A stretch of 61,300 nt of DNA from Cryptosporangium minutisporangium (GCF_039536245.1 NZ_BAAAYN010000045.1:1-61300); one strand, 5' to 3'. Shown: positions 9,082 through 18,665, numbered from the stretch's first letter. Numbers and translations are program-made. The notes: generated by a model from the sequence alone, not told the origin.

Positions 9082-9621
9082 ATGTCACGCATCGGTAAGC
9101 TGCCGATCCCGGTGCCTTCCGGCGTCGACGTCGCTATCGACGGTTCGACGGTCACCGTGAAGGGCCCGAAGGGGACGCTCACCCACCAGGTCGTCGAGCC
9201 GATCACGATCGGGCGCGGCGAGGACGGCTCGATCGAGGTCACGCGGCCTAGCGATGAGCGTCGGGCCAAGGAGCGTCACGGGCTGACCCGCACGCTGGTG
9301 GCGAACATGATCGCCGGCGTCACCACCGGGTACAGCAAGACCCTGGAGATCCAGGGCACCGGTTACCGCGTCCAGGCCAAGGGTTCTGACCTCGAGTTCG
9401 CGCTCGGGTTCAGCCACCCGGTCACCGTCCGGCCGCCGGAGGGGATCTCCTTCCGCGTCGAGAAGCCGACCCAGTTCGTGGTCGAGGGCATCGACAAGCA
9501 GCTGGTGGGCGAGGTCGCCGCCAACATCCGCAAGATTCGTCCGCCGGAGCCCTACAAGGGCAAGGGCGTCCGATACCAGGGCGAGAATGTCCGGCGTAAG
9601 GCCGGAAAGGCAGGTAAGTGA
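9082..9621 (+). CDS. rplF: 50S ribosomal protein L6
   Basis: L6 sits near the sarcin-ricin loop and factor-binding site. The 179 residues start [20 protein letters not shown] and end [20 protein letters not shown], followed by KAGKAGK, complete for the two-domain family. It lies eight bases after rpsH. The stop codon TGA at 9619-9621 overlaps the rplR start by one base (TGATG). Confidence 0.98.
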   Translation: MSRIGKLPIPVPSGVDVAIDGSTVTVKGPKGTLTHQVVEPITIGRGEDGSIEVTRPSDERRAKERHGLTRTLVANMIAGVTTGYSKTLEIQGTGYRVQAKGSDLEFALGFSHPVTVRPPEGISFRVEKPTQFVVEGIDKQLVGEVAANIRKIRPPEPYKGKGVRYQGENVRRKAGKAGK

Positions 9622-10016
9622 TGGCTGCGTCTCTGCTTCAGCGCAAGTCCGGGGCCGGCGTCTCCGCCGTCCGCCGGGTGGGCAAGGCGCGTCGCCACTT
9701 CCGCCTGCGGAAGAAGGTCGTCGGCACCGAGACCCGTCCGCGGCTCGTCGTGACCCGCTCCACCCGGCACATCTACGCCCAGGTCATCGACGACACGGCC
9801 GGCCGCACGGTCGCCTCTGCGTCGACCCTGGACGCGTCGATCCGCGGTGGCGACGGCGACAAGTCGGCTCTGGCCCGCAAGGTCGGCGCGCTGGTCGCCG
9901 AGCGTGCGAAGGCTGCGGGCGTCGACGCGGTCGTCTTCGACCGTGGCGGCAACAAGTACCACGGGCGGATCGCGGCTCTGGCCGACGCTGCTCGCGAAGG
10001 TGGGCTGGAGTTCTGA
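9621..10016 (+). CDS. rplR: 50S ribosomal protein L18
   Basis: L18 binds 5S rRNA together with L5. The 131-residue protein contains [20 protein letters not shown] and [20 protein letters not shown], ending GLEF as is typical. I use the ATG at 9621, which overlaps the rplF stop by one base. A GTG immediately upstream (9618) in the same frame is less likely. Its own stop TGA overlaps an ATG that opens a 16-codon micro-ORF leading into rpsE. Confidence 0.97.
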   Translation: MAASLLQRKSGAGVSAVRRVGKARRHFRLRKKVVGTETRPRLVVTRSTRHIYAQVIDDTAGRTVASASTLDASIRGGDGDKSALARKVGALVAERAKAAGVDAVVFDRGGNKYHGRIAALADAAREGGLEF

Positions 10017-10066
10017 TGATCGCCAGCACTGAGAGCACAGCAATCAGCTACGAGGGGAACGTCTGA
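10016..10066 (+). CDS. Candidate 16-aa micro-ORF bridging rplR and rpsE
   Basis: The ATG at 10016-10018 overlaps the rplR stop (TGATG) and the TGA at 10064-10066 overlaps the rpsE ATG (TGATG), so this frame exactly spans the 49-base gap. The predicted peptide is [16 protein letters not shown], matching no family I know. The sequence GAGGGG within its last codons could be the rpsE Shine-Dalgarno. It has the same design as the rpmC-rpsQ micro-ORF. It may be a coupling device or coincidence; expression is unproven. Confidence 0.35.
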   Translation: MIASTESTAISYEGNV

Positions 10067-10662
10067 TGCCTGGTCAGCAGCGCCGAGGCGGTGGAGGCGG
10101 CGAGCGCCGGGACCGCCGCGACGGCGGGCGGGGCGGAGCGGCCCCGGAGAAGTCGCCTCACATCGAGCGCGTCGTCGCCATCAACCGTGTGGCGAAGGTC
10201 GTCAAGGGTGGTCGTCGCTTCAGCTTCACCGCGCTGGTCGTGGTGGGCGACGGCGACGGCACCGTCGGTGTCGGCTACGGCAAGGCGAAGGAGGTGCCGG
10301 CCGCCATCGCCAAGGGCGTTGAGGAGGCCAAGAAGCACTTCTTCAAGGTGCCGCGGATCGGCTCGACCATCGCTCACCCGGTGCAGGGTGAGGAAGCGGC
10401 CGGCGTCGTCCTGCTGAAGCCCGCCAGCCCCGGTACCGGTGTCATCGCCGGTGGCCCGGTGCGCGCGGTGCTGGAGTGCGCCGGTATCCACGACATCCTG
10501 AGCAAGAGCCTCGGTTCGTCCAACGCGATCAACATCGTGCACGCCACGATCGCGGCGCTGAAGATGATCGAGCGTCCCGAGGCGATCGCGGCCCGCCGCG
10601 GCCTGCCCCTCGAGGACGTCGCGCCGCGCGCGCTGCTCCGTGCTCGGGCCGGAGGAGAGTGA
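10066..10662 (+). CDS. rpsE: 30S ribosomal protein S5
   Basis: S5 shapes the mRNA entry channel and decoding accuracy. The 198 residues carry an N-terminal Arg-Gly-rich extension ([19 protein letters not shown]) before the dsRBD-like domain ([20 protein letters not shown]). The C-terminal domain includes [20 protein letters not shown]. Full family plus extension is typical of actinobacteria. It is followed immediately by rpmD. Confidence 0.98.
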   Translation: MPGQQRRGGGGGERRDRRDGGRGGAAPEKSPHIERVVAINRVAKVVKGGRRFSFTALVVVGDGDGTVGVGYGKAKEVPAAIAKGVEEAKKHFFKVPRIGSTIAHPVQGEEAAGVVLLKPASPGTGVIAGGPVRAVLECAGIHDILSKSLGSSNAINIVHATIAALKMIERPEAIAARRGLPLEDVAPRALLRARAGGE

Positions 10663-10663
10663 C

Positions 10664-10846
10664 ATGGCACGCCTCAAGGTCACCCAGATCCGGTCGGTGA
10701 TCGGCACCAAGCAGAACCAGCGCCACACGCTGCGTTCGCTCGGGCTCAAGCGGATCAACGACGTCGTCGTGAAGGAAGACCGTCCCGAGATGCGCGGCAT
10801 GGTGCACACCGTGCGGCACCTCGTGTCGGTCGAGGAGGTCGAGTAA
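10664..10846 (+). CDS. rpmD: 50S ribosomal protein L30
   Basis: L30 is a small peripheral large-subunit protein. The 60 residues start [20 protein letters not shown] and continue [20 protein letters not shown], the complete family. The ATG at 10664 follows GGAGGAGAGTGAC, so the Shine-Dalgarno lies over the rpsE stop. The frame is open upstream, but the upstream codons overlap rpsE and show no family match. rplO starts four bases after its stop. Confidence 0.97.
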   Translation: MARLKVTQIRSVIGTKQNQRHTLRSLGLKRINDVVVKEDRPEMRGMVHTVRHLVSVEEVE

Positions 10847-10850
10847 CGCC

Positions 10851-11300
10851 ATGGCCCTCAAGGTCCATCACCTGAAGCCGGCCCCTGGCGCCCACACCCC
10901 CAAGACCCGCGTGGGTCGGGGCGAGGGCTCCAAGGGTAAGACGGCTGGCCGCGGTACCAAGGGAACCAAGGCCCGTTACCAGGTTCCGGCTCGCTTCGAG
11001 GGTGGGCAGATGCCCATCCACATGCGACTGCCGAAGCTCAAGGGCTTCAAGAACCGGTTCCGGGTCGAGTACCAGGTCGTGAACTTGGACCGGCTCGCGG
11101 AGCTGTTCCCCGACGGCGGCGAGATCGGCCCGGAGGAGCTCGCGCTCTCCGGTGCGGTCCGCCCGGGGCGCCTCGTCAAGATCCTCGGTGACGGGGATCT
11201 GGGCGGCGTGAAGCTCACCGCGTCCGCGCACAAGTTCTCGGCCACCGCCAAGGAGAAGATCCTGGCGGCCGGCGGCTCGGTCAACGAGCTCGGCCAGTAA
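10851..11300 (+). CDS. rplO: 50S ribosomal protein L15
   Basis: L15 is a late-assembly protein with a long basic N-terminal arm. The 149 residues include [37 protein letters not shown] and the C-terminal [17 protein letters not shown]. It is the last gene of the spc group here. A 15-bp perfect hairpin 18 bases after the stop suggests the transcript ends, so secY is probably expressed from its own promoter. Confidence 0.98.
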   Translation: MALKVHHLKPAPGAHTPKTRVGRGEGSKGKTAGRGTKGTKARYQVPARFEGGQMPIHMRLPKLKGFKNRFRVEYQVVNLDRLAELFPDGGEIGPEELALSGAVRPGRLVKILGDGDLGGVKLTASAHKFSATAKEKILAAGGSVNELGQ

Positions 11301-11317
11301 GAAACGCAGCAACCGGT

Positions 11318-11352
11318 CGTCCGGCCCGGGCGGAACTCGCCCGGGCCGGACG
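11318..11352 (+). terminator. Terminator after rplO
   Basis: A perfect 15-bp GC stem (11318-11332 with 11338-11352) and a GAACT loop lie 18 bases after rplO. The rest of the gap to secY (11353-11601) has no gene. It contains TAGAGT at 11467, a weak -10 candidate, and the small hairpin TGACCC/GGGTCA at 11533-11548. Confidence 0.75.
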
Positions 11353-11601
11353 CCGTTGGTCTCTGTGGCCGCTCATGGTCCGCTGCTGGCGGACTGCGCT
11401 CACGCCTCGCCCGGACTGAACCGGTATGGGGACTTCGGCGTGGGCCATCGGAGACCGGCCGACTGTTAGAGTCGCACCACAGGCCCGCGCCTGACGGCGG
11501 AGCGGGCTGCCCCGACCACACTGGGCCGCGGTTGACCCCCTCGGGTCACCGGCCTGACCGATCAGCGGGCCACGACGATGGGTCCGTGCGCAGGAGGACT
11601 T

Positions 11602-12933
11602 GTGCTCGCCGCCTTCGGTAGGGCGTTTCGTACGCCCGACCTGCGCAAGAAGATTTTCTTCACGCTGTTCATCATTGCGATCTATCGAGTGGGCGCCACG
11701 CTGCCGTCACCAGGCGTGTCGGTCACCAACATCAATCAGTGCATCGACCAGCTCCGCACCGACGGCGGCAGTGAGGTCTTGACGCTGCTGAACCTGTTCA
11801 GCGGAGGCGCGCTCCTCCAGCTGTCGGTGTTCGCGCTCGGGATCATGCCCTACATCACCGCCAGCATCATCCTGCAGCTACTCGTCGTGGTCATTCCACG
11901 GCTGGAGCAGCTGCGTAAGGAAGGCCAGGCGGGCCAGGCCAAGATCACGCAGTACACGCGTTATCTGACGATCGGCCTGGCGGTGCTGCAGTCGACCGGC
12001 TACATCGCGCTCGCCCGGAGCGGCAACCTGTTCCAGGGCTGCAACCTCTCGATCATCCCGAGCAACACCGCCCAGCCGCAGTGGCTCACGCTCACCACGC
12101 TGGTGCTGACCATGACCGCCGGTACGGCCGTCGTCATGTGGCTCGGCGAGCTGATCACCGACCGGGGCGTCGGCAACGGCATGTCGGTTCTGATCTTCAC
12201 CTCGATCGCCGCGCGGATGCCCTACGAGGGCAACAACATCCTCGAGACCAAGGGTGGCCTGGTCTTCGGAATCGTGCTCGTGATCGTGCTCGTGGTCATC
12301 GGCCTGGTGGTCTTCATCGAGCAGGCGCAGCGGCGAATCCCGGTCCAGTACGCGAAGCGGATGATCGGCCGGCGGATGTACGGCGGGACGTCGACCTACA
12401 TCCCGCTGAAGGTCAACCAGGCGGGTGTCATTCCGGTGATCTTCGCCTCATCGCTGCTCTACTTGCCGCAGCTGTTCAGTCAGCTGGGTGACCCGGAGAA
12501 CCCCGGTTCGGTCCAGCGATTCGTGGACAAGTGGATCACTCCCGCCGATTCCTGGGTCCACATCCTCATGTATTTCGCCCTGATCGTCTTCTTCACGTAC
12601 TTCTACGTGGCGATCACGTTCAACCCGACTGAGGTCGCGGACAACATGCGGAAGTTCGGTGGCTTCGTGCCGGGCATCCGGCCCGGTCGGCCCACGGCGG
12701 AGTACCTCGGCTACATTCTCAGCAGGATCACCCTGCCGGGGTCGCTCTACCTGGGTATCATCGCGGTTCTTCCGAACTTGTTCATCTCACTCCTGGATGA
12801 CAGCGGCAACAACACGCAGAACTTCCCCTTCGGGGGTACGGCGGTACTGATCATCGTCGGCGTCGGTCTCGAGACCGTTAAACAGATCGAGAGCCAGCTC
12901 ATGCAGCGCAACTACGAAGGTTTCCTCCGCTAG
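11602..12933 (+). CDS. secY: Preprotein translocase subunit SecY
   Basis: SecY is the channel of the SecYEG translocon in the cytoplasmic membrane. The 443 residues contain about ten hydrophobic helices and the conserved [10 protein letters not shown]-terminus. The plug/TM2 and TM5-TM7 segments ([33 protein letters not shown]) and [19 protein letters not shown] near the C-terminus are also present. I chose GTG at 11602 because AGGAGG lies just upstream and MLAAFGRAF matches other SecY starts; an ATG at 11578 would add eight residues. Its TAG overlaps the adk GTG (TAGTG). Confidence 0.97.
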   Translation: MLAAFGRAFRTPDLRKKIFFTLFIIAIYRVGATLPSPGVSVTNINQCIDQLRTDGGSEVLTLLNLFSGGALLQLSVFALGIMPYITASIILQLLVVVIPRLEQLRKEGQAGQAKITQYTRYLTIGLAVLQSTGYIALARSGNLFQGCNLSIIPSNTAQPQWLTLTTLVLTMTAGTAVVMWLGELITDRGVGNGMSVLIFTSIAARMPYEGNNILETKGGLVFGIVLVIVLVVIGLVVFIEQAQRRIPVQYAKRMIGRRMYGGTSTYIPLKVNQAGVIPVIFASSLLYLPQLFSQLGDPENPGSVQRFVDKWITPADSWVHILMYFALIVFFTYFYVAITFNPTEVADNMRKFGGFVPGIRPGRPTAEYLGYILSRITLPGSLYLGIIAVLPNLFISLLDDSGNNTQNFPFGGTAVLIIVGVGLETVKQIESQLMQRNYEGFLR

Positions 12934-13583
12934 TGCGGCTGGTACTGGTCGGCCCCCCGGGTGCGGGCAAGGGGACTCAGGCCGAGTTCATCGCAGCTCA
13001 TCTCGCTGCGCCCAAGATCTCCACCGGTGACCTCTTTCGCTACAACGTGGGTCAGGGGACGCCGCTGGGCGTCGAGGCGAAGAAGTACATGGACTCCGGT
13101 CAGCTCGTGCCCGACGAGATCACCATCAACATGGTGCGGCAGCGGCTCGCCGAGCCGGACGCGGTGGACGGGTTCCTGCTCGACGGGTTCCCGCGCAACG
13201 TCCCGCAGGCCGAGGTGCTGGACGACATGCTCAAGGAGTTGGGCGTCAAGATCGACGTCGTACTCGAACTCGTGGTCGAGGACGACGAGGTGATCCGGCG
13301 ACTCTCCGGGCGACGGACCTGCCGGGGCTGCGGCAAGATCTGGCACGTCGAGTTCGACCCGACGACGGTCCCCGGCGTCTGTGACCGCTGCGACGGCCAG
13401 CTGTTCCAGCGGGACGACGACAAGCCGGAGACGATCGCTAAGCGCCTCGAGGTCTATCACGAGCAGACGGAGCCGCTCGTCGACTTCTACAGCGCTCAGG
13501 GCAAGCTGGTGGGGATCGACGCCACCGGGCCGGTCGAGGACATCACCGACCGCGCCATCGACGCGCTCGCCCCGTTCGAGTAG
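12933..13583 (+). CDS. adk: Adenylate kinase, long zinc-LID form
   Basis: Adenylate kinase interconverts ATP + AMP and 2 ADP. The 216 residues have the P-loop [10 protein letters not shown] (residues 7-16), the AMP-binding DGFPRN motif, and a full LID domain with four cysteines (CRGCGK and CDRCDG) expected to bind zinc. It starts by a one-base overlap with secY and is clearly co-transcribed. A long hairpin follows the stop. Confidence 0.97.
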   Translation: MRLVLVGPPGAGKGTQAEFIAAHLAAPKISTGDLFRYNVGQGTPLGVEAKKYMDSGQLVPDEITINMVRQRLAEPDAVDGFLLDGFPRNVPQAEVLDDMLKELGVKIDVVLELVVEDDEVIRRLSGRRTCRGCGKIWHVEFDPTTVPGVCDRCDGQLFQRDDDKPETIAKRLEVYHEQTEPLVDFYSAQGKLVGIDATGPVEDITDRAIDALAPFE

Positions 13584-13593
13584 ACGCGTTTCC

Positions 13594-13633
13594 CGCGACG
13601 GCGGGCCAGGCTGCGGCCTGGCCCGGCGTCGCG
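13594..13633 (+). terminator. Terminator after adk
   Basis: A 17-bp stem with one mismatch (13594-13610 with 13617-13633) and a CTGCGG loop lie 10 bases past adk, closing the secY-adk transcript. The rest of the gap up to 13830 has no gene. Confidence 0.75.
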
Positions 13634-13817
13634 TATCCGGGCTCTGGCCGGGTCCGACGCGGACTTGCGCCATATCCGCTCCCAGGGCCGCCCTGGAGGC
13701 GGATTCGGCGTCAATCCGCGGGGTGCGGGTGGGCGCCGTCCGGGAAGCGCACCGTCGCGCGGCGGGTGCGCGCGGCGGCCGTCGCGGGGCCGGGTAGGGC
13801 GCGAACGGATGCCGAGC

Positions 13818-13823
13818 TAGGGT
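13818..13823 (+). promoter_or_regulatory. Candidate -10 of leaderless map promoter
   Basis: TAGGGT lies exactly seven bases before the map GTG, with no Shine-Dalgarno between. This spacing fits a leaderless actinobacterial transcript starting at the G of the start codon. No clear -35 is visible. Confidence 0.45.
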
Positions 13824-13830
13824 CGAGGAC

Positions 13831-14676
13831 GTGTTCAGGACGCAGGAAATCCAGCTCAAGACGCCCGCCGAGATCCGGTTGATGCGCGAGGCCGGCCTCG
13901 TGGTCGGGAAGACCCTCGAGCGGTTGCGCGCCGCGGTGGCGCCCGGCGTCTCGACGGCCGACCTCGACGCGATCGCCGAGGACTCGATCCGCTCGCTGGG
14001 CGGGATCCCGTCGTTCAAGGGTTACCACGGCTTCCCGGCCTCGATCTGCGCGTCGGTGAACGACCAGGTCGTGCACGGCATCCCGCGCAAGAGCCAGGTG
14101 CTGGAGGACGGCGACCTGATCTCGATCGACTGCGGCGCGATCGTCGACGGCTGGCACGGTGACTCGGCGATCACCGTCGGGGTGGGCAGGGTCGACCCGG
14201 CGTACCTGAAGATGGCGCAGGTGTGCGAGGACGCGATGTGGGCCGGGTTCGCGGCCGCGAAGGTCGGTGGCCGGCTGACCGACATCAGCCACGCGGTGGA
14301 GACCGCGGTCCGCGCAGGCGGCAAGTACGGCATCGTCAAGCACTACGGTGGCCACGGCATCGGCACCGAGATGCACCAGGACCCGCACGTGCTGAACTAC
14401 GGCAAGCCCGGACGCGGTCCGAAGCTCCGCGTCGGGATGGCGCTGGCGATCGAACCGATGATCACGATGGCCGACCCGGACACGGTCGAGCTGGAGGACC
14501 AGTGGACGGTGGTCACCGTCGACGGCTCCCGGGCCGCGCACACCGAGCACACGTTCGTGTTGACCGAGGACGGCCCGTGGGTGCTGACCGCGCTGGACGG
14601 GGGCGTCTCCCGCCTCGGTGACGCGGTGACCCGCCAGCAGTCCCGCGAAGAGAACGAGATCCCTCGCATCGGGTAG
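13831..14676 (+). CDS. map: Methionine aminopeptidase, type I
   Basis: Removes the initiator Met from nascent proteins with a dinuclear metal centre. The 281 residues contain the pita-bread-fold ligands: Asp in SIDCGAIVDGWHGDSAIT, His in KHYGGHGIG, and Glu in AIEPMITM and DQWTVVT. It starts at GTG and probably lacks a leader. It follows secY-adk as in many actinobacteria but is separated by a terminator. A short hydrophilic C-terminus (TRQQSREENEIPRIG) extends slightly past the usual end. Confidence 0.96.
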   Translation: MFRTQEIQLKTPAEIRLMREAGLVVGKTLERLRAAVAPGVSTADLDAIAEDSIRSLGGIPSFKGYHGFPASICASVNDQVVHGIPRKSQVLEDGDLISIDCGAIVDGWHGDSAITVGVGRVDPAYLKMAQVCEDAMWAGFAAAKVGGRLTDISHAVETAVRAGGKYGIVKHYGGHGIGTEMHQDPHVLNYGKPGRGPKLRVGMALAIEPMITMADPDTVELEDQWTVVTVDGSRAAHTEHTFVLTEDGPWVLTALDGGVSRLGDAVTRQQSREENEIPRIG

Positions 14677-14699
14677 CAAGTCCGAGCGACACTGGTGGT

Positions 14700-15125
14700 A
14701 TGTCCCCCTCATTACCCGGCGTTCCCGAGGGACGGCCGCCCGCTGTCCGGGTCGGGGACGCCGAGCGCCAGGCCGTCGTCGGCCGGCTCAAGGCCGCTCT
14801 CGACGAGGGACGGCTCGACCTCCACGAGTTCGACGAGCGCGCCGCAGCGGCGTACGCGGCGAAGACCGATACGGACCTCGCGCCGCTCGTCGCCGACCTG
14901 CCGGCGCAGCCGTCGACCGCGGCCGACAGACCGACCACCACCCCTCGGCCCAAGCGGCTCACCGGCGGTGAGACCAGCTGGCTCCGGCTCGCCATCATCC
15001 TGACCGGCATCTGGCTGATCACCAACGTCGCCCGCGGCGAGGCGACGTTCTACTGGCCCGTTTTCCCGATCGGTATCTGGGGCGTGGTGCTCCTCGCCAA
15101 CCGCCTGACCGGGCGGCGTGACTAG
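14700..15125 (+). CDS. DUF1707 domain membrane protein
   Basis: The 141 residues divide into an N-terminal DUF1707 (SHOCT-like) domain at about 17-70 (VRVGDAERQAVVGRLKAAL, then GRLDLHEFDERAAAAYAAKT), a Pro/Thr linker, and two hydrophobic segments (WLRLAIILTGIWLIT and FYWPVFPIGIWGVVLL) at about 100-135. Such proteins are common in actinobacteria and their biochemical role is unknown. It lies 23 bases after map, so it could share the map transcript. It is not part of the ribosomal programme by sequence. Confidence 0.8.
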   Translation: MSPSLPGVPEGRPPAVRVGDAERQAVVGRLKAALDEGRLDLHEFDERAAAAYAAKTDTDLAPLVADLPAQPSTAADRPTTTPRPKRLTGGETSWLRLAIILTGIWLITNVARGEATFYWPVFPIGIWGVVLLANRLTGRRD

Positions 15126-15344
15126 GCCGTGTCCTGCGGCCGGCTGGGCCGGTTTGGCGCCTTCGGCAAGGACAACGTAGACTTCGTTGCTGGCGCGTTG
15201 CGTCTGTTCTCCCCGCGTGTCCGCGCGGCCTCTTCGGAGGCGTTAGGGCGGGTGGGTGAGGCGCGGCTGAAGACCCGACGTGCTGTCACTGCGTATTACC
15301 GCCGGTGCCTACGGGCCCGGAACGACGTCACGATTGCGGAGGAC

Positions 15345-15566
15345 ATGCCCAAGAAAGACGGGGCCATCGAAATCGAAGGCCGAGTCGTCGAAGCGCTGCC
15401 GAACGCGATGTTTCGCGTGGAGCTGCAGAACGGCCACCTCGTCCTTGCCCACATCTCCGGCAAGATGCGGCAGCACTACATCCGCATCCTGCCCGAAGAC
15501 CGGGTGGTGGTAGAGCTCTCGCCCTACGACCTGTCCCGCGGGCGCATCGTCTACCGCTACAAGTAA
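15345..15566 (+). CDS. infA: Translation initiation factor IF-1
   Basis: IF-1 blocks the 30S A site during initiation. The 73-residue OB-fold protein starts [20 protein letters not shown] and ends [15 protein letters not shown], complete. The ATG at 15345 is preceded by GGAGG. The frame is open further upstream (to 15129), but those codons show no family similarity, so the short start is used. The 219-base gap after the DUF1707 gene should contain the promoter for infA-rpmJ; I cannot define it with confidence. Confidence 0.97.
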   Translation: MPKKDGAIEIEGRVVEALPNAMFRVELQNGHLVLAHISGKMRQHYIRILPEDRVVVELSPYDLSRGRIVYRYK

Positions 15567-15626
15567 CGAGCAGCAGCGCGCTGGTCCTCACGGCTGGCGA
15601 GCGTTTTCAAGGAGATGGCGACAGCC

Positions 15627-15740
15627 GTGAAGGTCAACCCGAGCGTCAAGCCGATCTGTGACAAGTGCAAGGTGATTCGCCGGCACGGGCGGGTCATGGT
15701 GATCTGCGAAAACCTGCGCCACAAGCAGCGGCAGGGCTGA
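15627..15740 (+). CDS. rpmJ: 50S ribosomal protein L36 (zinc form)
   Basis: L36 is the smallest ribosomal protein. This 37-residue gene reads [20 protein letters not shown] and continues [17 protein letters not shown], with the Cys-Cys-Cys-His zinc ribbon (Cys11, Cys14, Cys27, His32) intact. The start is GTG at 15627 with AAGGAG 12 bases upstream. An ATG at 15615 in frame would add four residues but would have no room for a ribosome-binding site. Confidence 0.95.
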   Translation: MKVNPSVKPICDKCKVIRRHGRVMVICENLRHKQRQG

Positions 15741-15744
15741 TCGT

Positions 15745-15878
15745 CGCCGCCCTTTCCTCAGGGCGGCGTAACGACCCTGCACGAGCGCAGCAGCAGAACC
15801 TCAATCGCGTCTAGAAACATGAGCGCAAGCTGATGTTCCACCCCCGGTCGGAGGCCGGGGCCCGCCTGGGCAGGCGGG
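15745..15878 (+). promoter_or_regulatory. Three hairpins in the rpmJ-rpsM gap
   Basis: The 185-base gap contains a 9-bp perfect stem (15745-15753 with 15760-15768) right after rpmJ, then two tandem GC hairpins: CCCCGG/CCGGGG (15842-15860) and CCCGCCT/AGGCGGG with a tetraloop (15861-15878). The first may end the infA-rpmJ transcript. The last two sit in the presumed rpsM leader, where S4 acts as repressor in E. coli and Bacillus; that role is only a possibility here. Confidence 0.45.
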
Positions 15879-15925
15879 GTTCATAGACGCTGCAGACCTC
15901 CGCAAACGAAGGAGTACGCCCACCC

Positions 15926-16306
15926 ATGGCACGTCTCGTCGGCGTCGACCTCCCCCGCGAAAAGCGGCTGGAAATCGCGCTCACGTACATCTTCGGTATC
16001 GGCCGGACCCGTTCTCTGGAGACGATCGCGGCGACCGGGCTCAACCCGGACACCCGCGTTCGTGACCTCACGGACGAAGACCTGGTTCGACTCCGTGACT
16101 TCATCGAGTCCCAGTACAGGGTCGAGGGCGACCTGCGCCGCGAGGTCGCCGCCGATATCCGGCGCAAGATCGAGATCGGTTGCTACCAGGGCATCCGGCA
16201 CCGCCGCGGCCTTCCTGTGCGCGGTCAGCGCACGCACACCAACGCGCGTACCCGTAAGGGCCCGCGCAAGACCGTGGCCGGCAAGAAGAAGCCGGGCAAG
16301 AAGTAG
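15926..16306 (+). CDS. rpsM: 30S ribosomal protein S13
   Basis: S13 bridges the 30S head to the 50S subunit and contacts P-site tRNA. The 126 residues start [20 protein letters not shown] and contain [10 protein letters not shown] and [20 protein letters not shown]. The basic tail ends KKPGKK. AAGGAG lies ten bases before the ATG. It begins the alpha-operon order rpsM-rpsK-rpsD-rpoA-rplQ. Confidence 0.98.
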   Translation: MARLVGVDLPREKRLEIALTYIFGIGRTRSLETIAATGLNPDTRVRDLTDEDLVRLRDFIESQYRVEGDLRREVAADIRRKIEIGCYQGIRHRRGLPVRGQRTHTNARTRKGPRKTVAGKKKPGKK

Positions 16307-16388
16307 TCGCCCGCGGGGCGGCGTGAGTTCTGCCGCCGTCCGCTTCGGCCGATAGCCAGCTACCGCATTCTCGAGGAGATATTCCGCA

Positions 16389-16793
16389 ATGCCACCGAAG
16401 AGCCGTGGCGCCGGGGTCAAGAAGGTCCGGCGCAAGGAAAAGAAGAATGTCGCGCACGGCCACGCGCACATCAAGAGCACGTTCAACAACACGATCGTGT
16501 CGATCACGGACCCCCAGGGCAACGTGATCAGCTGGGCTTCCGCCGGCCACGTGGGCTTCAAGGGCTCCCGTAAGTCGACGCCGTTCGCTGCCCAGATGGC
16601 TGCCGAGAATGCTGCCCGCAAGGCGCAGGAGCACGGCATGCGCAAGGTCGACGTCTTCGTGAAGGGCCCGGGCTCCGGTCGCGAGACCGCCATCCGGTCG
16701 CTGCAGGCCACGGGTCTCGAGGTGGGGTCGATCTCCGACGTCACCCCGATGCCGCACAACGGCTGCCGCCCGCCCAAGCGCCGCCGCGTCTGA
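16389..16793 (+). CDS. rpsK: 30S ribosomal protein S11
   Basis: S11 lies on the 30S platform near the mRNA exit and E site. The 134 residues include [40 protein letters not shown] and the C-terminal [14 protein letters not shown], a full family match. It follows rpsM by 82 bases and precedes rpsD by 32 bases in the standard order. Confidence 0.98.
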   Translation: MPPKSRGAGVKKVRRKEKKNVAHGHAHIKSTFNNTIVSITDPQGNVISWASAGHVGFKGSRKSTPFAAQMAAENAARKAQEHGMRKVDVFVKGPGSGRETAIRSLQATGLEVGSISDVTPMPHNGCRPPKRRRV

Positions 16794-16825
16794 TCAGCAC
16801 CCACGTACGAGGAGACTGAGGAGAA

Positions 16826-17452
16826 ATGGCCCGTTACACCGGTGCTGACTGCCGCCGTTGCCGGCGCGAGAAGATGAAGCTGTTCCTCAAGGGCAGCAAG
16901 TGTGAGTCGCCGAAGTGCCCGATCGAGGTTCGTCCCTACCCGCCCGGCCAGCACGGCCGCGGTCGGACCAAGGACAGCGAGTACCTGCTCCAGCTGCGTG
17001 AGAAGCAGAAGGCCAAGCGCATCTACGGCGTTCTGGAGAAGCAGTTCGGCGGCTACTACGTCGAGGCGAACCGCAAGCAGGGCAAGACCGGCGACATCCT
17101 GCTCCAGATCCTGGAGTCCCGCGTGGACAACGTCGTTTACCGGGCTGGCTTCGCCAAGTCCCGTGACATGGCGCGCCAGGTCGTCCGCCACGGCCACGTG
17201 CTGGTCAACGGCGTCAAGGTCGACATCCCGTCCTACCGCGTCAGCGAGAACGACATCGTCGAGATCCGGGAGAAGTCCCGCGAGCTCACGCCGTTCGTCG
17301 TCGCGCGCGCCGAGGCCGGCTCTCGCGGGATCCCCGCCTGGCTCGAGGTTCTCTCCAGCCAGATGCGGATCCTGGTCCACGCTCTCCCGGCCCGGCAGGT
17401 CATCGACACGCCGGTCCAGGAACAGCTGATCGTCGAGCTCTACTCGAAGTGA
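16826..17452 (+). CDS. rpsD: 30S ribosomal protein S4, zinc-binding form
   Basis: S4 nucleates 30S body assembly and in other bacteria represses its own operon. The 208 residues contain a Cys-rich N-terminus (Cys9, Cys12, Cys26, Cys31 in DCRRCRRE and KCESPKCP) that should bind zinc. The S4 RNA-binding domain follows ([20 protein letters not shown]). It has full family length. An 11-bp hairpin follows within six bases of the stop. Confidence 0.97.
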   Translation: MARYTGADCRRCRREKMKLFLKGSKCESPKCPIEVRPYPPGQHGRGRTKDSEYLLQLREKQKAKRIYGVLEKQFGGYYVEANRKQGKTGDILLQILESRVDNVVYRAGFAKSRDMARQVVRHGHVLVNGVKVDIPSYRVSENDIVEIREKSRELTPFVVARAEAGSRGIPAWLEVLSSQMRILVHALPARQVIDTPVQEQLIVELYSK

Positions 17453-17457
17453 TCGGT

Positions 17458-17525
17458 GGGGCGGTGCCTTCGGCACCGCCCCGTACGATTGATATGCAGT
17501 GCCTCCGCGCAGACTTGCTGCGCGG
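17458..17525 (+). terminator. Two hairpins in the rpsD-rpoA gap
   Basis: A perfect 11-bp stem with a TTC loop (17458-17468 with 17472-17482) starts five bases after rpsD. A perfect 8-bp stem (17505-17512 with 17518-17525) follows. They may reduce read-through or protect the 3' end while rpoA is still co-transcribed. Confidence 0.5.
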
Positions 17526-17572
17526 ATCGTCGGGCGTCATATAGCGGACGCCCTGACCGACAGGAGTAGGTA

Positions 17573-18595
17573 GTGCTCATCACCCAGCGCCCTGCGCTGA
17601 CCGAAGAGCAGGTCAACGAGCACCGTTCCCGGTTCGTCATCGAGCCGCTGGAGCCCGGATTCGGCTACACGCTGGGCAACTCGCTCCGGCGCACGCTGCT
17701 GTCCTCGATCCCCGGTGCTGCGGTTACCAGCATCAAGATCGACGGCGTCCTGCACGAGTTCACCACCGTTCCGGGGGTGAAGGAGGACGTCACCGAGCTG
17801 ATCCTGAACATCAAGCAGCTCGTGATCAGCTCCGAGAACGACGAGCCGGTCACGATGTACCTGCGCAAGCAGGGCCCCGGCACGGTCACCGCGGCGGACA
17901 TCGCGCCGCCGGCCGGCGTCACCGTGCACAACACGGATCTGCACATCGCCACGATCAACGCGAAGGGTCGGCTCGAGATGGAGCTGACTGTCGAGCGTGG
18001 CCGTGGCTACGTCTCGGCCGTCCAGAACAAGCAGCCCGGGCAGGAGATCGGCCGGATTCCGGTCGACTCGATCTACTCCCCGGTGCTGAAGGTCAAGTAC
18101 GCGGTCGAGGCGACTCGTGTCGAGCAGCGCACCGACTTCGACAAGTTGATCATCGACGTCGAGACGAAGAACTCGATCACGCCGCGGACGGCGATCGCGT
18201 CGGCCGGTTCGACCCTGGTCGAGCTGTTCGGGCTCTGCCGCGAGCTGGACGAGACCGCCGAGGGCATCGACATCGGCCCGTCGCCGCAGGACGCCGCGCT
18301 CGCGGCCGACCTGGCGCTGCCGATCGAGGAGCTCGACCTGACGGTCCGTTCCTACAACTGCCTCAAGCGCGAGGGCATCCACTCCGTGGGTGAGCTCATC
18401 TCGCGCAGCGAGGCCGACCTCCTCGACATCCGCAACTTCGGCGCGAAGTCGATCGACGAGGTCAAGATGAAGCTGGCCACGATGGGGCTCGCACTCAAGG
18501 ACTCCCCGCCCGGGTTCGACCCGGCGAACGTCGTGGACACCTTCTCCGACGCCGACTACGACGGCGCCGACTACGCCGAGACCGAGCAGCTGTAA
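17573..18595 (+). CDS. rpoA: RNA polymerase subunit alpha
   Basis: The alpha subunit dimerises to nucleate core RNA polymerase and its C-terminal domain contacts UP elements and activators. The 340 residues contain the N-terminal assembly domain ([20 protein letters not shown]) and the alpha-CTD ([36 protein letters not shown]), ending in a short acidic tail. The start is GTG at 17573 after CAGGAG. It is flanked by rpsD and rplQ as in nearly all bacteria. Confidence 0.98.
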   Translation: MLITQRPALTEEQVNEHRSRFVIEPLEPGFGYTLGNSLRRTLLSSIPGAAVTSIKIDGVLHEFTTVPGVKEDVTELILNIKQLVISSENDEPVTMYLRKQGPGTVTAADIAPPAGVTVHNTDLHIATINAKGRLEMELTVERGRGYVSAVQNKQPGQEIGRIPVDSIYSPVLKVKYAVEATRVEQRTDFDKLIIDVETKNSITPRTAIASAGSTLVELFGLCRELDETAEGIDIGPSPQDAALAADLALPIEELDLTVRSYNCLKREGIHSVGELISRSEADLLDIRNFGAKSIDEVKMKLATMGLALKDSPPGFDPANVVDTFSDADYDGADYAETEQL

Positions 18596-18665
18596 CCCGC
18601 TGGCCGTGGCCGGGTCCGTGCCACACGAACCCGGCCGCGAGGCGGCCTAACGAGGAGCAAGGAAG

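Noticed and set aside
15129-15344. N-terminal extension of infA
   Set aside because: The frame is open but adds 72 residues with no similarity to IF-1, whose length is conserved; GGAGG precedes the short start.
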